Part shown: piece after piece, positions 21,278-36,200 of the stretch
Position numbering within the stretch: position 1 is the stretch's first letter
Layout of the letters: each line of letters opens with the position of its first letter
From: Chrysaora quinquecirrha
Lineage: Eukaryota; Cnidaria; Scyphozoa; Semaeostomeae; Pelagiidae
Direction: 5' to 3'
DNA: 64,000 bases
Assembly (NCBI GenBank): GCA_014526335.1
Contig: JACTAT010000014.1
Coordinates: forward strand, 1,559,250 to 1,623,249
Translations under genes and position numbers: made by a program
Notes under the pieces: model-generated
Told to the model about the DNA's origin: nothing
Database searches by the model: none
What the model saw: the letters and a program-made list of their open reading frames with translations, nothing else

Positions 21278-24200
21278 TTGCTAAATGGGCAAATATCAGC
21301 CAAAATAAGGGGTTTCGAAACTTCTTTTCTTCAAAAATAGATACCCCAGCCTGCAAAATAACCCTTGAATAGCTATTAGGGGGTATAAACAGTATTTTTT
21401 GATCAGATTGAGCCGAATTAGAAAGAAAAAATCATAGCCTTGCCAAATGGCAAAAAATCGGCCAAAATCAGGGGTTTTGAAAACTCCCTTTTTTCGTTAA
21501 AAATTTATAGTAAATCCCATCAGATACCCCCTGATTAGCCTCTACGGGGTAAATACAGTGTTTTTCTATCAAATTGGGTCCTATTTGGCTGAAGAAATTG
21601 TCATCCAAAAATCGCCAAAAAGGCAAGTCTATAGCCTTGCCATATGACCAAAAATCGGCCAAAAAAAGGGGCTGTGAAAACTCCCTTTTTTCTTCAGAAA
21701 TATTTAGTATATCCTATCAAATACCCCCAGATTAGCCTTTACGGGGTAAGTACAGTGTTTTTCTATCAAATTGGGTCCTATTTAGCTGAAAAAATTTTCC
21801 TCCAAAAATGGCCAAAAAAGCAAGTCTATAGCCTTGCCAAATGACCAAAAATCGGCCAAAATAAGGGGTTTTGAAAATTCCCTTTTTTCTTCAGAAATAT
21901 TTAGTATATCCTATCAAATACCCCCAGATTAGCCTTTATGGGGTAAGTACAGTGTTTTTCTATCAAATTGGGTCCTATTTAGCTGAAAAAACTTTCCTCG
22001 AAAAAAGGCCAAAAAAGCAAGTCTCTAGCCTTTCCAAATGACCAAAAATCGGCCAAAATAAGGGGTTTTGAAAATTCCCTTCTTTCTTCAGAAAAATTTA
22101 GTATATCCTATCAAATACCCACTGATTAGCCTCTACGGGGTAAATACAGTGTTGTTCTATCAAATTGGGTCTTATTTAGCTGAAAAAATTTTCCTACAAA
22201 AATCGCCAAAAAGGCAAGTCTATAGCCTTGCCAAATGACCAAAAATCGGCCAAAATAAGGGGTTTTGAAAACTCCCTTTTTTCTTCTGAAATATTTAGTA
22301 TATCCTATCAAATACCCCCTGATTAGCTTTTACGGGGTAAATACAGTGTTTTTCTATCAAATTGAGTCCTATTTAGCTGAAAAAATTTTTCTCCAAAAAT
22401 GGCCAGAAAGGCAAGTCTATAGCCTTGCCAAATGACCAAAAATGGGCCAAAATAACGTGTTTTGAAAGCTCCATTTTTTCTTCAAAAATATATAGTAAAT
22501 CCCATAAGATACCCCTGATTAGCCTCTACGGGGTAAATACAGTGTTTTTCTCTCAAATTGGGTCCTATCTAGCTGAAAAAATTTCCTCCAAATATCGCCA
22601 GAAAGGCAAGTCTATAGCCTTGCTAAATGACCAAAAATCGGCCAAAATAAGGGGTTTTGAAAACTCCCTTTTTTCTTCAGAAATATTTAGTATATCCTAT
22701 CAAATACCCCCCGATTAGCCTCTACTGGGTAAATATGGTGTTTTTCTATCCAATCGGGTCCTATTTAGCTGAAAAATGTTCCTACAAAAAACCCAAAAAA
22801 GGTAAGTCTATAGCCTTGCCAAGTGGCCAATAATCGGCCAAAATCAGGTGTTTTGAAAACTCTCTTTTTTCTTCAAAAATTTATGTTAAATTCCATAAGA
22901 TACCCCCTGATTAGCCGCTACAGGGTAAATACAGTGTTTTTCTATCAAATTGGGTCCTATTTGGCTGAAAACATTTTCCTGCAATAATCGCCAAAAAGGC
23001 AAGTCTATAGCCTTGCCAAATGGCAAAAATCGGCGAAAATCAGGTGTTTTGAAAGCTCCCTTTTTTCTTCAAAAATTTATGGTAAATCCCATAAGATACC
23101 CCCTGATTAGCCTTTACGGGGTAAATACAGTGTTTTTCTATCAAATTGGGTCCTATTTGGCTGAAAAAATTTTCCTGCAAAAATCGCCAAAAAGGCAAGT
23201 CTATAGCCTTGCCAAATGGCCAAAAATCGGCCGAATTTAGGGGTTTTGAAAACTCCCTTTTTTCTTCTGAAATATTTAGTATATCCTATCAAATACCCCC
23301 TAATTAGCCTTTACAAGTAAATACAGTGTTTTTCTATCAAATTGTGTCCTATTTAGCTGAAGAAATTTTTCTCCAAAAATGGCCAGAAAGGCAAGTCTAT
23401 AGCCTTGCCAAATGGCCTAAAATGGGCCAAAATAACGTGTTTTGAAAGCTCCAATTTTTCATCAAAAATATGTAGTAAATCCCATAAGATACCCCCTGAT
23501 TAGCCTGTACGGGGTAAATACAGTGTTTTTCTATCAAATTGGGTCGTATTTGGCTGAAAAAATTTTCCTGCAAAAATCGCCAAAAAGGCAAGTCTATAGC
23601 CTTGCCAAATGGCCAAAAATCGGCCGAATTTAGGGGTTTTGAAAACTCCCTTTTTTCTTCTGAAATATTTAATATATCCTATCAAATACCCCCTGATTAG
23701 CCTTTACGGGGTAAATACAGTGTTTTTCTATCAAATTGGGTCCTATTTAGCTGAAGAAATTTTTCTCCAAAAATGGCCAGAAAGGCAAGTCTATAGCCTT
23801 GCCAAATGACCAAAAATGGGTCAAAATAACGTGTTTTGAAAGCTCCATTTTTTCTTCAAAAATATATAGTAAATCCCATAAGATACCCCTGATTAGCCTC
23901 TACGGGGTAAATACAGTGTTTTTCTCTCAAATTGGGTCCTATTTAGCTGAAAAAACTTTCCTCCAAAAATCGCCAGAAAGGCAAGTCTATAGCCTTGCTA
24001 AATGAACAAAAATCGGCCAAAATAAGGGGTTTTGAAAACTCCCTTTTTTCTTCAGAAATATTTAGTATATCCTATCAAATACCCCCCGATTAGCCTCTAC
24101 TGGGTAAATACGGTGTTTGTCTATCCAATCGGGTCCTATTTAGCTGAAAAAATGTTCCTACAAAAAACCCAAAAAAGGTAAGTCTATAGCCTTGCCAAAT

Positions 24201-27200
24201 GGCCCACAATCGGCCAAAATAACGTGTTTTGAAAGCTCCATTTTTTCTTCAAAACTATGTAGTAAATCCCATAAGATACCCCCTGATTAGCCGCTACGGG
24301 GTAAATACAGTGTTTTTCTATCAAATTGGGTCCTATTTGGCTGAAAAAATGTTCCTGCAAAAATCGCCAAAAAGGCAAGTCTATAGCCTTGCCAAATGGC
24401 CAAAAATCGGCCGAATTTAGGGGTTTTGAAAACTCCCCTTTTTTCTTCTGAAATATTTAGTATATCCTATCAAATACCCCCTGATTAGCCTTTACGGAGT
24501 AAATACAGTGTTTTTCTATCAAATCGTGTCCTATTTAGCTAAAGAAATTTTTCTCCAAAAATGGCCAGAAAGGCAAGTCTATAGCCTTGCCAAATGGCCT
24601 AAAATGGGCGAAAATAACGTGTTTTGAAAGCTCCATTTTTTCTTCAAAAATATGTAGTAAATCCCATAAGATACCTCCTGATTAGCCTGTACGGGATAAA
24701 TACAGTGTTTTTCTATCAAATTGGGTCCTATTTGGCTGAAAAAATTTTCCTGCAAAAATCGCCAAAAAGGCAAGTCTATAGCCTTGCCAAATGGCCAAAA
24801 ATCGGCCGAATTTAGGGGTTTTGAAAACTCCCTTTTTTCTTCTGAAATACTTAGCATATCCTATCAAATACCCCCTGATTAGCCTTTACGGGGTAAATAC
24901 AGTGTTTTTCTATCAAATTGGGTCCTATTTGGCTGAAAAAATTTTCCTGCAAAATCAAAAAGGCAAGTCTATAGCCTTGCCAAATGGCCAAAAATCGGCC
25001 GAATTTAGGGGTTTTGAAAACTCCCTTTTTTCTTCTGAAATATTTAGCATATCCTATAAAATACCCCCTGATTAGCCTTTACGGGGTAAATACAGTGTTT
25101 TTCTATCAAATTGGGTCCTATTTGGCTGAAAAAATTTTCCTGCAAAAATCGCCAAAAAGGCAAGTCTATAGCCTTGCCAAATGGCCAAAAATCGGCCGAA
25201 TTTAGGGGTTTTGAAAACTCCCTTTTTTCTTCTGAAATATTTAGCATATCCTATCAAATACCCCCTGATTAGCCTTTACGGGGTAAATACAGTGTTTTTC
25301 TATCAAATTGGGTCCTATTTAGCTAAAGAAATTTTTCTCCAAAAATGGCCAGAAAGGCAAGTTTATAGCCTTGCCAAATGACCAAAAATGATCCAAAATA
25401 ACGTGTTTTGAAAGCTCCATTTCTTCTTCAAAAATATATAGTAAATCCCATAAAATACCCCTGATTAGCCTGTACGGGGTAAATACAGTGTTTTTCTCTC
25501 AAATTGGGTCCTATTTAGCTGAAAAAACTTTCCTCCAAAAATCGCCAGAAAGGCAAGTCTATAGCCTTGCTAAATGACCACAAAACCGGCCAAAATAAGG
25601 GGTTTTGAAAACTCCCTTTTTTCTTCAGAAATATTTAGTATATCCTATCAAATACCCCCCGATTAGCCTCTACTGGGTAAATACGGTGTTTGTCTATCCA
25701 ATCGGGTCCTATTTAGCTGAAAAAATTTTCCTACAAAAAACCCAAAAAAGGTAAGTCTATAGCCTTGCCAAATGGCCCACAATCGGCCAAAATAACGTGT
25801 TTTGAAAGCTCCATTTTTTCTTCAAAACTATGTAGTAAATCCCATAAGATACCCCCTGATTAGCCGCTACGGGGTAAATACAGTGTTTTTCTATCAAATT
25901 GGGTCCTATTTGGCTGAAAAAATGTTCCTGCAAAAATCGCCAAAAAGGCAAGTCTATAGCCTTGCCAAATGGCCAAAAATCGGCCGAATTTAGGGGTTTT
26001 GAAAACTCCCCTTTTTTCTTCTGAAATATTTAGTATATCCTATCAAATACCCCCTGATTAGCCTTTACGGAGTAAATACAGTGTTTTTCTATCAAATTGT
26101 GTCCTATTTAGCTGAAGAAATTTTTCTCCAAAAATGGCCAGAAAGGCAAGTCTATAGCCTTGCCAAATGGCCTAAAATGGGCGAAAATAACGTGTTTTGA
26201 AAGCTCCATTTTTTCTTCAAAAATATGTAGTAAATCCCATAAGATACCCCCTGATTAGCCTGTACGGGGTAAATACAGTGTTTTTCTATCAAATTGGGTC
26301 CTATTTGGCTGAAAAAATTTTCCTGCAAAAATCGCCAAAAAGGCAAGTCTATAGCCTTGCCAAATGGCCAAAAATCGGCCGAATTTAGGGGTATTGAAAA
26401 CTCCCTTTTTTCTTCTGAAATATTTAGCATATCCTATCAAATACCCCCTGATTAGCCTTTACGGGGTAAATACAGTGTTTTTCTATCAAATTGGGTCCTA
26501 TTTAGCTAAAGAAATTTTTCTCCAAAAATGGCCAGAAAGGCAAGTCTATAGCCTTGCCAAATGACCAAAAATGTGCCAAAATAACGTGTTTTGAAAGCTC
26601 CATTTCTTCTTCAAAAATATATAGTAAATCCCATAAAATACCCCTGATTAGCCTGTACGGGGTAAATACAGTGTTTTTCTCTCAAATTGGGTCCTATTTA
26701 GCTGAAAAAACTTTCCTCCAAAAATCGCCAGAAAGGCAAGTCTATAGCCTTGCTAAATGACCACAAAACCGGCCAAAATAAGGGGTTTTGAAAACTCCCT
26801 TTTTTCTTCAGAAATATTTAGTATATCCTATCAAATACCCCCCAATTAGCCTCTACTGGGTAAATATGGTGTTTTTCTATCCAATCGGGTCCTATTTAGC
26901 TGAAAAAATTTTCCTACAAAAAACCCAAAAAAGGTAAGTCTATAGCCTTGCCAAATGGCCCACAATCGGCCAAAATCAGGTGTTTTGAAAACGCCTTTAT
27001 TCTTCAAAAATTTATAGTAAATCCCATCAGATACTCCCTGATTAGCCTCTACAGGGTAAATACAGTGTTTTTCTATCAAATTGGGTCCTATTTGGCTGAA
27101 GAAATTGTCCTCCAAAAATCGCCAAAAAGGCAAGTCTATAGCCTTGCCAAACGACCAAAAATCGGCAAAAACAAGGGGTTTTGAAAACTCCCTTTTTTCT

Positions 27201-30200
27201 TCAGAAATATTTGGTATATCCTATCAAATACCCCCCGATTAGCCTCTACTGTGTAAATATGGTGTTTTTCTATCAAATTGGGTCCCATTTAGCTGAAAAA
27301 ATTTTCCTCCAAAAATGGCCAAAAAGGCAAGTCTATAGCCTTGCCAAATGGCCAATAATCGGCCAAAATCAGGTGTTGTGAAAACTCCCTTTTTTCTTCA
27401 AAAATTTATAGTAAATCCCATAAGATACTCCTTGATTAGCCTCTACGGTGTAAATACAGTGTTTTTCTATCAAATTGGGTCCTATTTGGCTGAAAAAATT
27501 TTCCTCCAAAAATCGCCAAAAAGGCAAGTCTATAGCCTTGCCAAATGGCCAAAAATCGGCCGAATTCAGGGGTTTTGAAAACTCCCTCTTTTCTTCAAAA
27601 ATTTATAGTAAATCCCATAAGATACCCCCTGATTAGCCGCTACGGGGTAAATACAGTGTTTTTCTATCAAATTGGGTCCTATTTGGCTGAAAAAATTTTC
27701 CTGCAAAAATCGCCAATAAGGCAAGTCTATAGCCTTGCCAAATGGCCAAAATTCGGCCGAATTTAGGGGTTTTGAAAACTCCCTTTTTTCTTCTGAAATA
27801 ATAAGTATATCCTATCAAATACCCCCTGATTAGCCTTTACGGGGTAAATACAGTGTTTTTCTATCAAATTGGGTCCTATTTAGCTAAAGAAATTTTTCTC
27901 CAAAAATGGCCAGAAGGGCAAGTCTATAGCCTTGCCAAATGACCAAAAATGATCCAAAATAGCGTGTTTTGAAAGCTCCATTTCTTCTTCAAAAATATAT
28001 AGTAAATCCCATAAAATACCCCTGATTAGCCTGTACGGGGTAAATACAGTGTTTTTCTCTCAAATTGGGTCCTATTTAGCTGAAAAAACTTTCCTCCAAA
28101 AATCGCCAGAAAGGCAAGTCTATAGCCTTGCTAAATGACCAAAAATCGGCCAAAATAAGGGGTTTTGAAAACTCCCTTTTTTCTTCAGAAATATTTAGTA
28201 TATCCTATCAAATACCCTCCGATTAGCCTCTACTGGGTAAATATGGTGTTTTTCTATCCAATCGGGTCCTATTTAGCTGAAAAAATTTTCCTACAAAAAA
28301 AAACCCAAAAAAGGTAAGTCTATAGCCTTGCCAAATGGCCCACAATCGGCCAAAATCAGGTGTTTTGAAAACGCCTTTATTCTTCAAAAATTTATAGTAT
28401 ATCCCATCAGATACTCCCTGATTTGCCTCTACGGGGTAAATACAGTGATTTTCTATCAAATTGAGTCCTATTTGGCTGAAGAAATTGTCCTCCAAAAATC
28501 GCCAAAAAGGCAAGTCTATAGCCTTGCCAAATGACCAAAAATCGGCCAAAATAAGGGGTTTTGAAAACTCCCTTTTTCCTTCAGAAATATTTAGTATATC
28601 CTATCAAATACCCCCCGATTAGCCTCTACTGGGTAAATATGGTGTTTTTCTATCAAATTGGGTCCCATTCAGCTGAAAAAATTTTCCTCCAAAAATGGCC
28701 AAAAAGGCAAGTCTATAGCCTTGCCAAGTGGCCAAAAATTGGCCGAATTCAGGGGTTTTGAAAACGCCCTCTTTTCTTCAAAAATTTATAGTAAATCCCA
28801 TAAGATACCCCCTGATTAGCCGCTACGGGGTAAATACAGTGTTTTTCTATCAAATTGGGTCCTATTTGGCTGAAAAAATTTTCCTGCAAAAATCGCCAAT
28901 AAGGCAAGTCTATAGCCTTGCCAAATGGCCAAAATTCGGCCGAATTTAGGGTTTTGAAAACTCCTTTTTCTTCTGAAATAATAAGTATATCCTATCAAAT
29001 ACCCCTGATTAGCCTTTACGGGGTAAATACAGTGTTTTTCTATCAAATTGGGTCCTATTTAGCTAAAGAAATTTTCTCCAAAATGGCCAGAAGGGCAAGT
29101 CTATAGCCTTGCCAAATGACCAAAATGATCCAAAATAGCGTGTTTTGAAAGCTCCATTTCTTCTTCAAAATATATAGTAAATCCCATAAAATACCCCTGA
29201 TTAGCCTGTACGGGGTAAATACAGTGTTTTCTCTCAAATTGGGTCCTATTTAGCTGAAAAACTTTCCTCCAAAATCGCCAGAAAGGCAAGTCTATAGCCT
29301 TGCTAAATGACCAAAAATCGGCCAAAATAAGGGTTTTGAAAACTCCTTTTTCTTCAGAAATATTTAGTATATCCTATCAAATACCCTCCGATTAGCCTCT
29401 ACTGGGTAAATATGGTGTTTTTCTATCCAATTGGGTCCTATTTAGCTGAAAAATTTTCCTACAAAAAAAACCCAAAAAGGTAAGTCTATAGCCTTGCCAA
29501 ATGGCCCACAATCGGCCAAAATCAGGTGTTTTGAAAACGCCTTTATTCTTCAAAATTTATAGTATATCCCATCAGATACTCCCTGATTTGCCTCTACGGG
29601 GTAAATACAGTGATTTTCTATCAAATTGAGTCCTATTTGGCTGAAGAAATTGTCCTCCAAAAATCGCCAAAAAGGCAAGTCTATAGCCTTGCCAAATGAC
29701 CAAAAATCGGCCAAAATAAGGGGTTTTGAAAACTCCCTTTTTCCTTCAGAAATATTTAGTATATCCTATCAAATACCCCCCGATTAGCCTCTACTGGGTA
29801 AATATGGTGTTTTTCTATCAAATTGGGTCCCATTCAGCTGAAAAAATTTTCCTCCAAAAATGGCCAAAAAGGCAAGTCTATAGCCTTGCCAAGTGGCCAA
29901 AAATTGGCCGAATTCAGGGGTTTTGAAAACGCCCTCTTTTCTTCAAAAATTTATAGTAAATCCCATAAGATACCCCCTGATTAGCCGCTACAAGATAAAT
30001 ACAGTGTTTTTCTATCAAATTGGGTCCTATTTGGCTAAAAAAATGTTCCTGCAAAAATCGCCAAAAAGGCAAGTCTATAGCCTTGCCAAATGGCCAAAAA
30101 TCGGCCGAATTTAGGGGTTTTGAAAACTCCCTTTTTTCTTCTGAAATATTTAGTATATCCTATCAAATACCCCCTGATTAGCCTTTACGGGGTAAGTACA

Positions 30201-33200
30201 GTGTTTTTCTATCAAATTGGGTGCCATTTAGCTGAAAAAATTTTCCTCCAAAAATGGCCAAAAAGGCAAGTCTATAGCCTTGCCAAATGGCCAATAATCG
30301 GCCAAAATCAGGTGTTGTGAAAACTCCCTTTTTTCTTCAAAAATTTATAGTTAATCGCATAAGATACCCCCTGATTAGCCTTTACGGGGTAAATACAGTG
30401 TTTTTCTATCAAATTGGGTCCGATTTGGCTGAAAAAATTTTCCTGCAAAAATCGCCAAAAAGGCAAGTCTATAGCCTTGCCAAATGGCCAAAAATCGGCC
30501 AAAATTTAGGGTTTTGAAAACTCCTTTCTTCTTCAGAAATATTTAGTATATCCTATCAAATACCCCCTGATTAGCCTCCAGTGTTTTTCTATCAAATTGG
30601 GTCCGATTTGGCTGAAAAATTTTCCTGCAAAATCGCCAAAAAGGCAAGTCTATAGCCTCGCCAAATGGCCAAAAATCGGCCGAATTTAGGGGTTTTGAAA
30701 ACTCCCTTCTTTCTTCTTCAGAAATATTTAGTATATCCTATCAAATACCCCCCGATTAGCCTCTACTTGGTAAAAATGGTGTTTTTCTATCCAATCGGGT
30801 CCTATTTAGCTGAAAAAATTTTCCTACGAAAATCGCCAAAAAGGCAAGTCTATAGCCTTGCCAAATGGCCAAAAATCGGCCGAATTTAGGGGTATTGAAA
30901 ACTCCCTTTTTTCTTCTGAAATATTTAGCATATCCTATCAAATACCCCCTGATTAGCCTTTACGGGGTAAATACAGTGTTTTTCTATCAAATTGGGTCCT
31001 ATTTAGCTAAAGAAATTTTCTCCCAAAAATGGCCAGAAAGGCAAGTCTATAGCCTTGCCAAATGACCAAAAATGGGCCAAAATAACGTGTTTTGAAAGCT
31101 CCATTTCTTCTTCAAAATATATAGTAAATCCCATAAAATACCCCTGATTAGCCTGTACGGGGTAAATACAGTGTTTTTCTCTCAAATTGGGTCCTATTTA
31201 GCTGAAAAAACTTTCCTCCAAAAATCGCCAGAAAGGCAAGTCTATAGCCTTGCTAAATGACCACAAAACCGGCCAAAATAAGGGGTTTTGAAAACTCCCT
31301 TTTTTCTTCAGAAATATTTAGTATATCCTATCAAATACCCTCCGATTAGCCTCTACTGGGTAAATATGGTGTTTTTCTATCCAATCGGGTCCTATTTAGC
31401 TGAAAAAATTTTCCTACAAAAAACCCAAAAAGGTAAGTCTATAGCCTTGCCAAATGGCCCACAATCGGCCAAAATCAGGTGTTTTGAAAACGCCTTTATT
31501 CTTCAAAATTTATAGTATATCCCATCAGATACTCCCTGATTTGCCTCTACGGGGTAAATACAGTGATTTTCTATCAAATTGAGTCCTATTTGGCTGAAGA
31601 AATTGTCCTCCAAAAATCGCCAAAAAGGCAAGTCTATAGCCTTGCCAAATGACCAAAAATCGGCCAAAATAAGGGGTTTTGAAAACTCCCTTTTTTCTTC
31701 AGAAATATTTAGTATATCCTATCAAATACCCCCCGATTAGCCTCTACTGGGTAAATATGGTGTTTTTCTATCAAATTGGGTCCCATTCAGCTGAAAAAAT
31801 TTTCCTCCAAAAATGGCCAAAAAGGCAAGTCTATAGCCTTGCCAAATGGCCAAAATTGGCCAAAATTCAGGGTTTTGAAAACGCCTCTTTTCTTCAAAAA
31901 TTTATAGTAAATCCCATAAGATACCCCCTGATTAGCCGCTACAAGATAAATACAGTGTTTTTCTATCAAATTGGGTCCTATTTGGCTAAAAAAATGTTCC
32001 TGCAAAAATCGCCAAAAAGGCAAGTCTATAGCCTTGCCAAATGGCCAAAATCGGCCGAATTTAGGGTTTTGAAAACTCCTTTTTCTTCAGAAATATTTAG
32101 TATATCCTATCAAATACCCCCTGATTAGCCTTTACGGGGTAAGTACAGTGTTTTTCTATCAAATTGGGTGCCATTTAGCTGAAAAAATTTTCCTCCAAAA
32201 ATGGCCAAAAAGGCAAGTCTATAGCCTTGCCAAATGGCCAATAATCGGCCAAAATCAGGTGTTGTGAAAACTCCCTTTTTTCTTCAAAAATTTATAGTTA
32301 ATCGCATAAGATACCCCCTGATTAGCCTTTACGGGGTAAATACAGTGTTTTTCTATCAAATTGGGTCCGATTTGGCTGAAAAAATTTTCCTGCAAAAATC
32401 GCCAAAAAGGCAAGTCTATAGCCTCGCCAAATGGCCAAAAATCGGCCGAATTTAGGGGTTTTGAAAACTCCCTTTCTTCTTCAGAAATATTTAGTATATC
32501 CTATCAAATACCCCCCGATTAGCCTCTACTTGGTAAAAATGGTGTTTTTCTATCCAATCGGGTCCTATTTAGCTGAAAAATTTTCCTACGAAAATCGCCA
32601 AAAGGCAAGTCTATAGCCTTGCCAAATGGCCAAAATCGGCCAAAATTTAGGGGTATTGAAAACTCCTTTTTCTTCTGAAATATTTAGTATATCCTATCAA
32701 ATACCCCTGATTAGCCTTTACGGGGTAAATACAGTGTTTTTCTATCAAATTGGGTCCTATTTAGCTAAAAAATTTTCTCCAAAATGGCCAGAAAGGCAAG
32801 TCTATAGCCTTGCCAAATGACCAAAAATGGGCCAAAATAACGTGTTTTGAAAGCTCCATTTCTTCTTCAAAATATATAGTAAATCCCATAAAATACCCCT
32901 GATTAGCCTGTACGGGGTAAATACAGTGTTTTTCTCTCAAATTGGGTCCTATTTAGCTGAAAAACTTTCCTCCAAAAATCGCCAGAAAGGCAAGTCTATA
33001 GCCTTGCTAAATGACCACAAACCGGCCAAAATAAGGGTTTTGAAAACTCCTTTTTCTTCAGAAATATTTAGTATATCCTATCGAATACCCCCCAATTAGC
33101 CTCTACTGGGTAAATATGGTGTTTTTCTATCCAATCGGGTCCTATTTAGCTGAAAACAATTTTCCTACAAAAAACCCCTAAAAAAGGTAAGTCTATAGCC

Positions 33201-36200
33201 TTGCCAAATGGCCCACAATCGGCCAAAATCAGGTGTTTTGAAAACGCCTTTATTCTTCAAAAATTTATAGTAAATCCCATCAGATACTCCCTGATTAGCC
33301 TCTACAGGGTAAATACAGTGTTTTTCTATCAAATTGGGTCCTATTTGGCTGAAGAAATTGTCCTCCAAAATCGCCAAAAGGCAAGTCTATAGCCTTGCCA
33401 AACGACCAAAAATCGGCAAAAACAAGGGGTTTTGAAAACTCCTTTTTCTTCAGAAATATTTAGTATATCCTATCAAATACCCCTGATTAGCCTCTACTGT
33501 GTAAATATGGTGTTTTCTATCAAATTGGGTCCCATTTAGCTGAAAAAATTTTCCTCCAAAAATGGCCAAAAAGGCAAGTCTATAGCCTTGCCAAATGGCC
33601 AATAATCGGCCAAAATCAGGTGTTGTGAAAACTCCCTTTTTTCTTCAAAAATTTATAGTAAATCCCATAAGATACTCCTTGATTAGCCTCTACGGGGTAA
33701 ATACAGTGTTTTTCTATCAAATTGGGTCCTATTTGGCTGAAAAAATTTTCCTCCAAAAATCGCCAAAAAGGCAAGTCTATAGCCTTGCCAAATGGCCAAA
33801 AATTGGCCGAATTCAGGTGTTTTGAAAACTCCCTCTTTTCTTCAAAAATTTATAGTAAATCCCATAAGATACCCCCTGATTAGCCGCTACGGGGTAAATA
33901 CAGTGTTTTTCTATCAAATTGGGTCCTATTTGGCTGAAAAAATTTTCCTGCAAAAATCGCCAATAAGGCAAGTCTATAGCCTTGCCAAATGGCCAAAATT
34001 CGGCCGAATTTAGGGGTTTTGAAAACTCCCTTTTTTCTTCTGAAATATTTAGTATATCCTATCAAATACCCCCTTATTGGCCTTTACGGGGTAAATACAG
34101 TGTTTTTCTATCAAATTGGGTCCTATTTAGCTAAAGAAATTTTTCTCCAAAAATGGCCAGAAGGGCAAGTCTATAGCCTTGCCAAATGACCAAAAATGAT
34201 CCAAAATAACGTGTTTTGAAAGCTCCATTTCTTCTTCAAAAATATATAGTAAATCCCATAAAATACCCCTGATTAGCCTGTACGGGGTAAATACAGTGTT
34301 TTTCTCTCAAATTGGGTCCTATTTAGCTAAAGAAATTTTTCTCCAAAAATGGCCAGAAGGGCAAGTCTATAGCCTTGCCAAATGACCAAAAATGATCCAA
34401 AATAACGTGTTTTGAAAGCTCCATTTCTTCTTCAAAAATATATAGTAAATCCCATAAAATACCCCTGATTAGCCTGTACGGGGTAAATACAGTGTTTTTC
34501 TCTCAAATTGGGTCCTATTTAGCTGAAAAAACTTTCCTCCAAAAATCGCCAGAAAGGCAAGTCTATAGCCTTGCTAAATGACAAAAAATCGGCCAAAATA
34601 AGGGGTTTTGAAAACTCCCTTTTTTCTTCAGAAATATTTAGTATATCCTATCAAATACCCTCCGATTAGCCTCTACTGGGTAAATATGGTGTTTTTCTAT
34701 CCAATCGGGTCCTATTTAGCTGAAAAAATTTTCCTACAAAAAAAAACCCAAAAAAGGTAAGTCTATAGCCTTGCCAAATGGCCCACAATCGGCCAAAATC
34801 AGGTGTTTTGAAAACGCCTTTATTCTTCAAAAATTTATAGTAAATCCCATCAGATACTCCCTGATTTGCCTCTACGGGGTAAATACAGTGATTTTCTATC
34901 AAATTGAGTCCTATTTGGCTGAAGAAATTGTCCTCCAAAAATCGCCAAAAAGGCAAGTCTATAGCCTTGCCAAATGACCAAAAATCGGCCAAAATAAGGG
35001 GTTTTGAAAACTCCCTTTTTCCTTCAGAAATATTTAGTATATCCTATCAAATACCCCCCGATTAGCCTCTACTGGGTAAATATGGTGTTTTTCTATCAAA
35101 TTGGGTCCCATTTAGCTGAAAAAATTTTCCTCCAAAAATGGCCAAAAAGGCAAGTCTATAGCCTTGCCAAGTGGCCAATAATCGGCCAAAATCAGGTGTT
35201 TTAAAAACTCCCTTTTTTCTTCAAAAATTTATGGTAAATCCCATAAGATACCCCCTGATTAGCCGCTACGGGGTAAATACAGTGTTTTTCTATCAAATTG
35301 GGTCCTATTTGGCTGAAAAAATTTTCCTCCAAAAATCGCCAAAAAGGCAAGTCTATAGCCTTGCCAAATGGCCAAAAATCGGCCGAATTCAGGGGTTTTG
35401 AAAACTCCCTCTTTTCTTCAAAAATTTATAGTAAATCCCATAAGATACCCCCTGATTAGCCGCTACGGGGTAAATACAGTGTTTTTCTATCAAATTGGGT
35501 CCTATTTGGCTGAAAAAATTTTCCTGCAAAAATCGCCAAAACGGCAAGTCTATAGCCTTGCCAAATGACCAAAAATCGGCCAAAATAAGGGGTTTTGAAA
35601 ACTCCCTTTTTTCTTCAGAAATATTTAGTATATCCTATCAAATACCCCCCGATTAGCCTCTACTGGGTAAATATGGTGTTTTTCTATCAAATTGGGTCCC
35701 ATTCAGCTGAAAAAATTTTCCTCCAAAAATGGCCAAAAAGGCAAGTCTATAGCCTTGCCAAGTGGCCAAAAATTGGCCGAATTCAGGGTTTTGAAAACGC
35801 CTCTTTTCTTCAAAAATTTATAGTAAATCCCATAAGATACCCCCTGATTAGCCGCTACAAGATAAATACAGTGTTTTTCTATCAAATTGGGTCCTATTTG
35901 GCTAAAAAAATGTTCCTGCAAAAATCGCCAAAAAGGCAAGTCTATAGCCTTGCCAAATGGCCAAAAATCGGCCGAATTTAGGGGTTTTGAAAACTCCCTT
36001 TTTTCTTCAGAAATATTTAGTATATCCTATCAAATACCCCCTGATTAGCCTTTACGGGGTAAGTACAGTGTTTTTCTATCAAATTGGGTGCCATTTAGCT
36101 GAAAAAATTTTCCTCCAAAAATGGCCAAAAAGGCAAGTCTATAGCCTTGCCAAATGGCCAATAATCGGCCAAAATCAGGTGTTGTGAAAACTCCCTTTTT

